Shown one piece after another: positions 24,423 through 36,794 of a stretch of 64,000 nucleotides of DNA (its first letter is position 1; every line of letters starts with the position of its first letter). The translations under genes and the position numbers were made by a program. The stretch covers positions 20,454,816 through 20,518,815 of the forward strand of contig NC_091098.1 of NCBI RefSeq assembly GCF_024713975.1. Reading direction: 5' to 3'. The stretch is from Paralichthys olivaceus (taxonomy: Eukaryota > Chordata > Actinopteri > Pleuronectiformes > Paralichthyidae). Below the pieces are notes generated by a model. That model saw only the letters and a program-made list of their open reading frames with translations. It searched no databases and was not told the DNA's origin.

Positions 24423-27400
24423 TCATATCCAGCCTCCGTAATGCAGCTTGTTGGGCAGGTAGATGCTGGTGAGGAAATCAGGAGCTATGGTTGCCAGGGA
24501 CTGTATTTCAGCCTTGACCTTAGTCTGTTGCATCAGTTCCATCTACAACAAGAGCAAACACGCTGTTTTACAGGGCATGCAAGAGGAAACCGTGCAAACA
24601 AGCATAAATCATCAGCCTCCCAAACAGAGTGGCTATTCTGTGTCGTCCGTACCCGAGAGCTAAGAGTCCTCTCACACACATTCCTCTGCTGTGTGTCACA
24701 CAAGCAAAATGTTAAAACTGTGTAAACTACCAGCAGGAACTGTTATTTCTTTCGAAAATGGAGCAGGAAGCTTTATACTAACTTTTCATCAAACAGGTCA
24801 AAAGGTGAGTGTGGTAGAGGAAGGCTGGGCAAAGTTAACAATCACACCATTATTCCTTTCCCCCATTTTTACAGTCACATTGTGACTCATAATCCAAATA
24901 AGTCTTTTTGTGCTCCTGAGGGAAAATCTAAAAAAGTGACAAAGGAAGTACTTTTGAGATGGAAATAAAAAATAATGCTGAAACTTTCAATCTTGTGACT
25001 GAGGCACCACTGAAATCTACATGTTTGAGTTCCTTTACCTCATCACACACACTATCAGGCTCTCAAACACTAATTCCTATGCACTTTACCCCTCGCTCAC
25101 CTCTCTTTGCCAGTCTGGTTGGCTGCTCAAGTACGGCCTTTTAAGAAGACTACCGAGTTTGCTTTCATCTCTCTTGGTGAGTGGGATCAGGGCATCCTCA
25201 GGAACCTGCAACCTGAAGAATGAAATGTTGACTTTACTGCACATGACCAAATTCATTTCCTGAAAGTGACAGCAGGCAGAATGCAGCACTGTTGATGGAT
25301 GTTGTTCCGACAGCACGTTTCCTCTCATTTTCAATGGACTCTCATTGAGGAGTTATTATATATATATATGTTTAGTGGGAAACATAAGAGGAAGAACTGT
25401 ACAGACTGCAATTAAATGTATGTCAAAAAGCCCTTTTGGCCTAAATTTGTACAAGAGGACATATACTTAAAACTCAATATACTCTCAGATGCAGTTGCTT
25501 AAAAGGAAAAAAAGGCGACGGCAACAGAAACCAAAACAAACAATCTAAATGTCCCCAGAATATAATCCCAATTAGAGGCAGGAGGAGGAAGTAGGAAGTA
25601 GCGAATGTTGAGTCCAAACCTCTGGAGGTCAGAGGGGAGGAGGCCTAGCCACATAACGCTGGGGACGGTCAGACTGTGGGCCTCAAACGACATGGCCTGT
25701 GGAAAAACCCATGCACACACAAACACACACACCCAGTCACATACAGTGACACAACATGCACACATACTCACAGGATATCTCCAATAAACACACATAATCA
25801 ACAACGTACCCCTATAATGTAGTTATACACAGCACATGTTCACAATGAAGGAAATGAACATGAGGGTGATTACACAAACATCACAGAGATCAACAAAGAC
25901 ACTGCCACACAATCACTTAACATTTTCACCTCATACCACGTCAGTTTAAAAATTCTGAGATGGATGATTGGTGCATTTTTCCACTTAAAGAGGGGCATAA
26001 TTACATATTGTTAACAGAGAGACACTGAACAGGCCACATCGGATAATATACAGTTCAGGAATAACTGGCATTGGTGGGACTCACCACTGATCCGTACTTG
26101 TAGATACACATGATTTCAATGCCTGGGAAAATGAGAGGCAGAGGGAGAGACAGAGACACTCTGCAATCACCAACATACCAGAGCAATTATCCTCTAAGAT
26201 GTGTAACAGAGCTTAGAACAAAGTAAAGCATTACATATGTGTCTCGCCATGCAATGGAAAGAGGGTTAGAGGTATTGAGACTGATGGAAACAGAGTCATC
26301 CCACCTGGACAAGATCACGCCAACGGAAATAATAGCCAGACTAGGCAATATGACAGGTGCTAACATCTGCTGGCTTAGTGGGACATGCAACCCTACTGTG
26401 TGTGTGTGGAGATGAAAAGAAAGTCAAGTGTTGTTAAACGTGTGGAAATATGTGAAGTATGTGTGAGAGGCAAAACTGGTTTGATGAGTACCGTGAGGGT
26501 CAGCATCCACCAAGGCAAAGGTGGGGATGTGTAGTGCGTCCCAAAGCTTCCTCACCATCAACCTGCTGTTCACATCTGGCACACCTTTACCCTGACGCAC
26601 AAAACAACACATCTATGTTTACAGAACACTGATTCGCTTGGAGAAACTAAAATTGATGTCATATTTACAAAAAAAAAGAAAGAAAATATTGTGAGAACAA
26701 TGGAATCTAACTGTGATTATGATGCAGGGACAGAGCTTTGTGCAGAAGTCATCATCCAGGAGTCTCTGGAAAGTTGCATCCTTCTCAACTATCAGGACAA
26801 ATTTTGCAGATGATACAATATCTGAACATTGTCAAAGAAAACAGACGCTACAACACATATTCCCAGAAGTATTTATGAATGACAAAAAGGGGAGAAACTG
26901 GTTGAATTTTTTCTCTCAAGAACTCTTTGTAAAGGATACTTCTAATCCCAGCAATGTTTGATGAAACTGCAACAGACTAAAACAAAACAGAGATAAAGAT
27001 TGGTTCAACAAGTAAAAGCTGTCTGTTGTTCAAATGTACTGCTGTCTAATGCCTTGGTGCTGCTGCTCTGGAGTTGTTGACACCAAGATTAGATTATATA
27101 TAAAAAAATGTTTTGCAATGAAAAGTGATCAGGATTCATTCAAAATATTGCTTATGTGCCATCAATACCGTTTCAGTCAGTATGTCTGTTGGTGTCTGTT
27201 GATCGGACTTACAGCAGAGCTTGAGTGGCAGTCAATCCTTGTGCCGTCCTCCTCCATGTAACGCAGATCACCTGAGATTAATCCCTTGGACGTGGCCAAC
27301 TGGTGACATTAAATAAATGTATGCTCACGTAAACCCGTATATATAGTATTATACATACATCTAAGACTCACTCTTTGAATTCAACGATAAATCAATCAAT

Positions 27401-29901
27401 CATTTCCTCAGGTGTTTCCTGATGTATGAAGCAGAACGACATGATTAAATCATTAAATCATTTTTTGGGATTATACTCAACTGTGGGACCTGAACTAATA
27501 ATACCACAACATATGGACAGGAAGTTAACTTAGAGGTTTTCATGTCTGTGGTGTGTTTTCTACCACAGTCCCATTATTAACTTTCTCACATTAACTTGTA
27601 TTAAGTGCACACTCACCACATGAAGAGATCTGCGAGGAACCTTTAGCATGCAGGAGATATCATCAACAATACTGTCGACAGTTGTCTGTGAAACAAACAG
27701 CTGTGTATTGTTGTAATAGATGTCTCTGTCGAAACAATTGGTAAATCTTTATGGAGAACACATTTACCAATAACCAAGGAAAAAACTGGAAATGATGCGA
27801 ATATAATTTGCCTTTGAGGTCAAAGAAAATAACCTTTTTGTAGCGTACGAGTTGCTCTGCACAAGTTTGTAGATGACAGAGAGAATCTTGAGAATTTGTC
27901 CTTTAAAACAGAAAACACAAAATTAACTTTCTTCTAGATATTCAACACTATACTTGGTATTACTGGTCTTATTTCACAAATAAAAGGTCTGGAGTGGAAA
28001 AAAAATCCAAACATGTTCTGTTCTTAATTAGGCTATGCGTGTGGTAAACCAATCCTTAAAAGCCTCTTTCAACATGCTCTGTCTCTGCCAATTTGTCACC
28101 TTAAACTAAGTCTGACTTTTACGCCATTTGTGCAGCTGAGGCACATGTTCACAATCAATACGAACCAAGGCCACGTGAAGTACAGTAAAACTGTACATGT
28201 TTTTTGACTGAAAGGAATGTCGGTTGTCAAGAACAGCAAAGTCACATTCGAAGCAAAATGAGAAAAATAAAAAAGTGAGGTGTGAGCGTCTCCTCACCAA
28301 ATTTAGTGACAGACGAAGGACAGTCGCTCCTAATGGTGCTGATGGAACTTCCTGAACTCATTTGAAGCCCGACGGCACTGTGAAAACTTAAGTGGGAGGT
28401 GATGTGTGGAAGTTTAAGTGGCAAACAAAGGAAGAAAGAGAGGCCATTCAAGAAATCTGCACATGCTGTGTGAGCAACATTTACTTTTACAGCTTTGAAA
28501 ACCTGCTCCCACCTGTAAGCCATCTATAAATCCCCACACCCTGAGGGCTACCTCCCCATACTTCACTGTCCTGATTTGTCTGTGAAAACTTCTGTGGGAT
28601 TCTGACATTTGAAAGGGCTAAGCCAGAATGTGCTTTAAGCTGCCGCAAAGTTTGATCCAAACAAGACCAGGCAGTCCGCTTTGTTCGAAACATAAGGTCT
28701 CTGCAGCCTCATCACATTAAAGCCTCTCGTGCTTGTGTGTGTAGACCAGTCCTTTTCAATTCCTTATCACTCTGTAATCTTTTGAGCTCAGGAAGTTATT
28801 TTAACTTCAAAGTTGCAGGTTTTAAGTTTTTGAATGCCAAAGCAGTGTGCTTAAAACACGCTTTGTACAAATTCAGACAGAGCTCAAGTATGTATTTATT
28901 CTTTAAGTAAATTAAGCAGTACTTGGATCATCTTGTGTGGCCTGACCTCCCACAATATGACCTATGTAGGTAAATGTTTATTTATTTCTCTTCACAACAT
29001 GAATTGCTGGTGTTTATCTTTTAAAGGTCAGACAGCTTACACTGATCCCACAGATCTGCTGAGTGAAATGAAGTGTTGAAGATGGGGGAGGATAACTTTT
29101 CTCACTGTGGCATGTTTTACATCGAGGTACCTGACGTTGGCCCAGCTGGATCTGTTGGGCAGTGCCAGGAGAGGAGCCTCATCTTTGGACAGACTGGTCA
29201 CTATTCCTAGGATGATGTTTTCAATACGGGTCAAAATTTCCCTGCTGGAAATGAAAAGATAAAATGAGGATGAGATTATATATGACAAGCATGAATAGTG
29301 CAAATGTTGATTACAGTGCTTAATGCTGCGAATGCTGCAAGGTATTGTGAAAATAGCTAAAAATGACGGGTGGGTTCGATAGCTAATCTTATTTTTAATC
29401 ACCACTCTCCTAAATGTGTTTGGATTAAAACCATTTTTTGTACATCCACCACATGTGTGATATATGACGTCAACAAATACATTGAAGATTTATTAGACAC
29501 AAACCCAAATTTGTATTTGGTTCAACATATCAGGCTTATTAGTGCAGAATGTACAGCTAGCTAACTAGCCGTAATTGTTAACATGTAATGAAGCTGATAT
29601 AATATGATAATAGTCAAGTGTAGGTTAGCTAGCTTCACTGAGCTCGGGGTCACTGGTTACCTGCGTCTTCACTGTTGTTTTGCGTTCGGGCCGCAAACAA
29701 GCTAGCAAGTTGACTTTCAGCTGGTTGTTCATCACTTCCTGTAGCAGGTGGAGCAGAGAGGAGGTGGATGTGAACTTACTGGCTGATGTCCTCCTCCTCC
29801 TCCTCGCGCTGTCTGTCCGTCACGACTTCAACACCGTTCAGCAGCTCAGCTCGGAGTCTGTCGATTTCACCGAAACCTTCCGCCGCCCAGGAAGCCATCA
29901 T
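24423..29901 (-). CDS. spo11: Meiotic recombination protein SPO11 (topoisomerase VI A-like)
   Basis: Makes programmed meiotic double-strand breaks by tyrosine transesterification in germ-cell nuclei. Thirteen exons: 29780-29901, 29131-29244, 28298-28377, 27834-27900, 27617-27725, 27213-27299, 26940-26976, 26712-26821, 26492-26591, 26085-26122, 25620-25696, 25101-25212 and 24423-24542. They give 390 residues in continuous phase, and the exon number equals that of human SPO11. The catalytic tyrosine is in KRDIYYNN (Y131/Y132). The Toprim domain has LIVEKDATF (E218) and VDADPHG (D271, D273). Later landmarks are MSFEAHSLTVP, IPLTKRD and the terminal YLPNKLHYGGWI. Two ATGs in tandem (29901 and 29898) could start it. 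Exon 2 is frame-neutral (114 nt), and several donors are weak. The lower boundary of exon 26492-26591 was fixed by frame. Confidence 0.95.
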
Positions 29902-30015
29902 GTCTGTGTGTTAGCCGTTAGCTTGTCTACCTGCCTGATGTTCCCGCCCGAGGATTTCATTGGTCACCTGACACAGACCTGGCTGTTTGATTGGCTGACA
30001 TCAGACCGGAAGACT
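29902..30015 (-). promoter_or_regulatory. spo11: spo11 promoter: paired CCAAT boxes and an ETS site
   Basis: On the minus strand two CCAAT boxes (ATTGG on plus at 29959-29963 and 29990-29994) lie 31 bp apart, about 58 and 89 bases upstream of the ATG. An ETS-type ACCGGAAG is at about 30005-30012. No TATA box is placed suitably. Paired CCAAT boxes near 31-33 bp apart are typical NF-Y promoters. Occupancy is inferred. Confidence 0.45.
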
Positions 30016-30032
30016 TCCACTGTATTTATACA

Positions 30033-30033
<1 letters not shown>

Positions 30034-30087
<54 letters not shown>
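30034..30087. repeat. (TA)n microsatellite inside ACAGTATA/TATACTGT inverted ends
   Basis: About 27 TA units bounded by 'ttatacagtata' on the left and 'tatactgtatata' on the right, so the whole block is close to palindromic. Confidence 0.93.
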
Positions 30088-30088
<1 letters not shown>

Positions 30089-30169
30089 TGTATATACTCT
30101 AATAATAATAATGAACAGCTGAACACGTAAAAAAAGTAATAAAGATCAAGATGAATGACTGATATACTT

Positions 30170-30232
30170 TAGTATATACAGTATATATATACTGTATATA
30201 TATATATATATATATATACTGTATATACTATA
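30170..30232. repeat. Second TA-rich block with repeated TATACTGTATA palindromes
   Basis: Units of 'tatacagtata' and 'tatactgtata' alternate with TA runs. The block resembles the one 85 bases before it and is likely a duplicate or part of the same array. Confidence 0.85.
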
Positions 30233-30239
30233 AATACTG

Positions 30240-33200
30240 TGTAAATCCATACACTACCATACACTACTCCTCTTGTAGTGTCATCTAAGTGTCCGTAATC
30301 CCCGACATTCAAATTCAACTCGAAACAGCTTCATTTACACCATGTTTTTAGCCTAAATGATATCCTGCTGATAATGAGTGACTTTTCATTTTTGTGTTCA
30401 CTGCAGTTCAATGATAATTTGTTTTTAAAATGGACTAATTGATGGCTGCATCTCTGAATGTGACACATTTTGCACACTGTTGATCACAAAAAACTTATTA
30501 TATAAAATAGGGTTCCTTGTTATATAGTAACAAGACATCATGTTTTATATTATTCCCAAAAGGATCAAGAATCCTACCAGTTACTGGAAAGCCAGCTTGA
30601 AAGACAGCACAGAGGCTCTGATCAAGAACAGATACCAAGCACCAGATCCATAGACGCAGGGGTCGACCACAGCAGACTGGATTCAAGGTGCAAGCTGTGC
30701 TAAGAGGCCCCAGAGGCAATACAGCACATAGAACCAGAAGAGTTTATAATGTGATGACACACACGCAACTACCGCTCCACATGGGGTCAGGGAGAGATTT
30801 TATACTGTCATCTTTAACAACACTCTGACAGCACACTAGAGGATGTAAGATGCAAGCTGGGGGGGGGGGGGGGTGTACACAAGAGCAAAACCGAGTGACT
30901 GGGGTAATGATGAATATCTGGGCTGAGTAGTAGTCTCTGAGTCAAAAGGGACACAAAAGTGGTTGAAAACAACAGAGCTAAGATCCTGACCTGCAGGACC
31001 TTTAAATTCCAGACTGCTGGATAACCAACCAGACAAAGTGATGGTTGATAAGGAGCAGAAGTGGACCGTTGTGATAGATGGGGCATTACCAGCTGAAAAT
31101 AACCTCAGAGAGAAGAGAAGAGTCTTAACAGTATCGAGAAGTGCCGTGTAAATAGGAGCATGAGGGCCTGTGACCCCCCCCAAACTGGGAGACTGGTTCC
31201 AGCAGAGTCCAAGTCCAACATCTGACATTTCTGTAAAGAAGATATAAGAGTGCAGTCCTAAGATTAGCTATAAGATACCGTTCAGAACCCTCAAACTCCC
31301 AGGTGTCTCATAGAAGTTGTGCTCTTGATGAATCAGTGTTATTAAATATCAGTGTTACACTGACATCAAACTGACACAGGCATTCTGCACAATTAATAAT
31401 TTTAATTTTGATGCTAATTTTAGATTTTGTCAGTCAGTCAATGATATCAAGCCACATCATGATAAAACAAGTTCTTCACTCTTTTTCTTGTGGTGTACTT
31501 TTTACTTTAATATGATAAATCTTCTCCTCTCTTGTGATCAGGTTGCCACAGTTGAGAAAGCAGTTACCACACTAACCCACAGGAAGCAGTGATGTCCTGA
31601 CATGTACAGAATTACAGCAAGAAGCTACTGGTTTCCTTCTTCAAGCTAAAGGTCAGTGCACATTTGCAAACCGTGTTCATTAATAACATCCAGGACTGTG
31701 TGCGGGGCCACTTAGCACCTCATTTGTATAAGGTGTTAGGCCTATGCTGGTGGTGTTCAGAAAAATCCCCATTAGCACCCTCTGTGGCACTCAGTTAACA
31801 GACCCCTTTATGTGAGCTTGCTGCTACTTGTCTAAAGGTGTGTCCACTGTATGTGTGTGTTTCTGGTTGTGTGGTGTTTTCACAAGGAGAGGCGGGGAGT
31901 AATTGGCTTTGGTTAGAGTCCCAGAGAAACAAAACATATATTGTATCTGTCAGCCATGTGGAAGTGGTTTTTAAATATAATGTCGATGATAGCTGCGTAT
32001 AACGATAATGTGTTTCACGGTTCCGTGAGAGGCAACAAGTGTTCATTCTTATTCTTGTTCATAATGTAGCAGTTCAGTTTACTCAAACAGACAGTTATCG
32101 ACTAATTAGGGCTGTTCCAAACTCCAAACGCGTAAATAACATTGAATAAATACAGTACACTGAGGACATCCCGTATATAGCTGCATCAACAACCTTTCAA
32201 AACCTGTTTGTGTTCCTTCTTTGCATCATCTTGTAGTTTGTAGTCAGGTCACTTTATTGTTAAAACAGAGACATGCTTAGATTCTATAACTATTAGGTCA
32301 TCAAGAGTCCCCACCTTTCAGAAATGCTGGCAGGCATGCTGTGTGTGTTTGCGGAGGCACTGCAGTCTTTTTTCACAGTGCGAAGGCCTGGTCGGAGTGT
32401 GTGGGAGCCTGGATCTAGAGAGAAGAGGTCTGTGCCCCTGACCTGACCCTGAATATTTCCTAATGTGCAGCTTTGCCAAAGGTCCCCCTTTCTCCTGAGT
32501 GGCTTTGGCAAGCTGCTTCCGTTGTAATAGCTCTTAATTTCTGAGTAATTGCTATCTCTAAGTGATGAGTGACGGCCCCTCACCCAAAATGAAAAAAAAT
32601 CGAACATGTGGAACACTGCAACTTGTGGGGGTCCTTTTTTCTTATGTTCCAGACCCCTGCTGTTCTTTTGGCCCAGAGGAGATTTGTGTCGAGTGTGAGG
32701 CCCTAACCTGAGGAGACAGAGTGCAACGAGTCATGTGCTTGTCTCGGGATGAGTGTTTGTGCTGGGCAGTAGGGGGGAAGTAGGGGCTGCAGGGTCAGAG
32801 GAAAGAGGTGAGGGGGGGGCACCCGCTGCAGGTGAGGGGGATTAGCTGCAGCTAGAGGCCCAAAGAAACTAAATACAGATCTGTCAACCTAATCCTCACA
32901 AATAGAAAACAGAGCTGCCCTCCCTTCACAATCCACATAGTTCAGCACATCCACCTCCTGTTCCTCTCCCCCCTCTTCTACCTCGGGCTCTCCAGCTCCT
33001 CTGTTTCTCATCAGCTTTTGGCCTGAGCAAGTCTGGCTATGCAGCCTCCTCTCTAATGGCTCCTCCGACCAGCATGAGTCTGAGCTGACTGATCACCCAG
33101 GGTCCTCTCTGATTGACAGGCCAATACAGCATTACGGAGTGATGAGAGCAAGAGTCAAGGGGGCAAGGCCTCTTGCTGCACAGACAAGAATCTAAATGGG

Positions 33201-36200
33201 ACCTCTGGCTAGAGCTGCACGGACCTTTATCAGGCCCTCACACCTCAGTAATGGATGCTGATAAGTGTGTGGCTGGGTGAGGAGACCAGCTCAGTGTCAA
33301 AACCGGACTCTGTGCCGACGACACAAGTGACAGAGTGCCTGAGTGATAACATCCTGCAATGGATAAGCCCTACTAAGCTGGGAATTATGGGAAGCTTAAC
33401 TAAAACAGAATCTCTGACTGTCACTGACACCAACTATAACTGTTGAGAGCTATGAATCAGATCCAAGCTACTCCGGTGTTCCCAAGTGCCAGATCCTGCT
33501 ACAGACAGACGTGGGAGTGATAGCAGATACCGGATATGGGTGAAAGTAGGTACTGAGTGATAGCAAGCTGCAGAAATTCAAAAAAGATAATAAATATGTG
33601 TGTTCTAGCAGGAAATCTGTCTTTTCAGCATCTACTGCTGTCATTAAACTTGTTATTCCAAACAAGTAATGTTGGAATTGATTATGGGACAGAGATTGTG
33701 TTACAGCTGCCAGTTCCTCTGTTTGGCTCCAAAATCTCATGTTTTTGAATAATAAAGGAATAGATCTAGGTCAGTAATCTGTCTGGCAAAACTTTTGTAT
33801 CTCTTTGAATGTCAATCTCTTAAGTTTAGTTTCTAAAATGTATGTAAGGTGTAACGTAAAAATAAGAATGCAAAACTAAATGGATTCGATAAGGTATTTG
33901 AAAGCACTTGGATTCAATCATTCGGTGCTGGTTGCAGATTTTAGAAAAATGCTTTCAAATCCAAAACCTATGTGGGATATACAAAGTGAACCATTTCAAA
34001 GCTGTTTCATAAAACCACCCCCTCTCTTTCTTCTGCCTGTCTCGCAGCTGTGCTTCATGAGGCCCCTGGAAGTGTGAGACACCAGAAAGTGAACATTTGC
34101 AATAGCTCAGCTCCACCTGGTAAGGCTGTTTTAACAGGCCGCTGGTTTGTGCAGCGCACACAGTGGGGTTACGCCAAAAACGTAGACGAGGGCGGACAGG
34201 ACAGGCAGACGCAGAGGGGAGGGGGGCAGAGGAAAAAATGTGCCTCCACCCTCTCCTGTCCTTGTACAACGACCCCACACTGCTTCAATTGAGGGTCAGT
34301 TTACCCTGAAAAAAAGTTTTACTGTATTGTATGTTGGTCTGCTCAGTCAGATCCCCTCACCCCTGCTCCTCCTCCAAACCTCATCCACCTCCTTGCATCC
34401 ACAGGCCTTCAAAAGACTTCTGCCTGCTGCTCTGTGAGGCAACACATGAAATAAATATTAATCTGAACTCTGACCACATGAGCTGCTAAATAGAGATAAC
34501 CAGGCAGACGGAGAGAGTGCAATCGCTTCAAGGAAGACGAAGAGAGAATAGCAACATCATGTATGAAGTTGCGGGGGTGTGAAAGACTATGCAGGGATTT
34601 TCTCTCCACTGCTGTGTGGTCTCCTCTGGAGCTTAGGATCATGCTTCAACCTGTTGGAGTGCAGTGTATTTGCACAGATTGGAGGCAGTTGGAAGCAGTT
34701 TTTTTACAAAATTTAAGAAGCTGTTCCCCTCATGGAATAATAATGGTCCTGTTGTCAACTCTCTTTTCAAGTTTTATTTATTGTCTTGAATGTAAAGGTA
34801 CAGTTATTGACCTGTATGTATAGAAGTGTTAGATAACTGGGAGATTTTCTGACTATTCTTTCCACAGTTAGTTTTCTATGTGTGTGTCTTTGACAGAAGG
34901 TTCAAAGACTATTTGTCCTGCTTCTCTGCTTTCGTTCTCCTCGTCAAAGGCCCCTCAGTCCAGCTCACCCAGCCTGGCCTCAGCCTGTGCCCACTGTTTA
35001 CTGTGACTGTCACCAGGCCCATGAAGGCAAAAACAAAGGGGGGTCTGTTCCTATTGTCCTGCCCAGGATCATCAGCTCGTCTCTGGGCACAAACTGAGCT
35101 GAAGGTTGGGGGTTGTTGGAGGACCACCGGGGGGTTTTACCTCACCAACCGTAAAGCACGGGCAAGAGCAATAGCATGAGACAATGAGAGAAAGGGCAAG
35201 AAAGTGAGAGAGAGAGGAAGATGTATAGTTTTAGCTAAAACCAAGAGCCTTTCAAGTCCCCTGTCGGAAACTGCTGTAATGTAAACACCTGCGGCCATTA
35301 GCTGATTCTATCTGAGGCACCGGATAGAAATGTTTATATGTTACAGGCTACTACTGAAAGGCCATTGGAAAGCAAATAGAGGATTAGATATACAGAATGA
35401 GTAGTGGCAGCCCATGTGAGCTTTCAGGCTTTAAGCCATGTTGAACTGTCATTGGAAAAAGAGTAGTGGAACTCCTTTGAAGACAAGAACAACCACATTA
35501 AATGGGCAGGAAGGTGAGCTAAGTGTAGAAGACCCCAAGACATTCTCTGCCTCTTTTCCTCCCCTCCTCTGTTTGCAATCATAGCTCAAGCCGTCTGGCA
35601 GCCGCTCTTGCTGTGCCATTGAAGTCTAATTTTACTGTCATAAAAATCACCTGGCAAGCTGTAGCCCTAAAACACATCAACCAACCAGAGCTTTTACAAC
35701 ACCACTCTCTGTGTACAGAAAAGGTTTTTAGGAGGTCTGTCGGGATAAAGTGGCCGTTCCATGGTGCAAGGACCATCTGAGATCCCTCCGTCTCTGTCAG
35801 TGAGAACGGAGCTGTACAAGAGGGTCAGGAGCGTTCCATTAAAGTGTGGTGTTTAAGAGGTGCTGGGGCCAGGGGGGCAGATGGAGGGATGGAGCAGCTG
35901 CCAAACATCTGCACCCCTCCTTCGCATGTCTGTGCTCTGCCTGTGCACCGCCGCCTTTGTCACAAACTTCCTGCGCCAGCAGTGGGGATAAAAAGCTTGG
36001 ATGTCTGCAAAAATGCAGCATGAAATGGCAGTTGTGCTGCCTCTCTGACATCAAAGGTCAACTGACTTATAACTGCGCTCACGACCACATGACCTGAGGC
36101 GTTCAGATGGTGCACCTGCAGATTTGACAGCATTGAAGTTTTCACTCGCACAAGCAAACAATTATTCTCTGGTTTTATTTTCCATATGCACACCAACTCT

Positions 36201-36420
36201 GAAAAGGCCTATTGTCAGTGCACATCTGCCAGTGTTGAATCCACTCAGGAACTCTGAATTTTGGGAAAGGAATGACAAAAGGTGCAACTGACAACATTTA
36301 CTTTTTAATAAACTGAAGTATTATGATACAAATTTGGGACTAATCCGTTTTCTATTTGCACATGTTGCCTCAAGCCAATCTACAACTTATGACAAAGGCA
36401 GAGTTAGCTCTCCATTAGAC
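30240..36420. other. Intergenic region between spo11 and bmp7 (head to head)
   Basis: No coding exon was recognised. A poly(G) run is at 30859-30873, and G-rich stretches are at 32755-32830. An open frame of about 130 codons on the minus strand at 30836-31228 has no recognisable domain and runs through the poly(G) tract, so I do not call it. The region separates divergent genes and may carry bmp7 control elements. Confidence 0.55.
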
Positions 36421-36426
36421 AGGCAC

Positions 36427-36469
<43 letters not shown>

Positions 36470-36470
36470 C
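36427..36470. repeat. (CT)n tract upstream of bmp7 start
   Basis: A nearly pure CT array with one TTT interruption, about 325-370 bases before the bmp7 ATG, so in its promoter or 5'UTR. Read on the other strand it is a GA repeat. Confidence 0.92.
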
Positions 36471-36794
36471 CTCCTGCTCCTCCCATCCTCACAGCGCCTC
36501 CTCTACAGAACGTGTTCCTGTCTCTCCCGGTGAAGCAGCCTCCTCTCTACAGTTGCAGGCTGCATCACAGGCTGGATGAGGATAAAGGTCCACGCGAACA
36601 CAATCTGCCCAGAGAACCAATCAATAAAGAGGTCTCGGGGTTAAGTTGATGGTTCATTCGGGAGTACTTCCCTCAACATGAGGGTCTGTAGCTGATTTTG
36701 GATATTGAACACAGGCTACCTGTTGCTAAGAGTTCAATATCCATTTCCCAGAGTTTCGGCGAGCAGAGCTGGGCGCAATTACGCACAAGTACCA

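Noticed and set aside
30836-31228. 130-codon minus-strand open frame between spo11 and bmp7
   Set aside because: It crosses a poly(G) run that creates a proline string, shows no known domain, and has no neighbouring exons with consistent phase.
36705-36794. Upstream extension of the bmp7 frame
   Set aside because: The frame is open but begins with TTG and has no ATG. The ATG at 36795 is followed by a proper signal peptide, so the extension is treated as 5'UTR.
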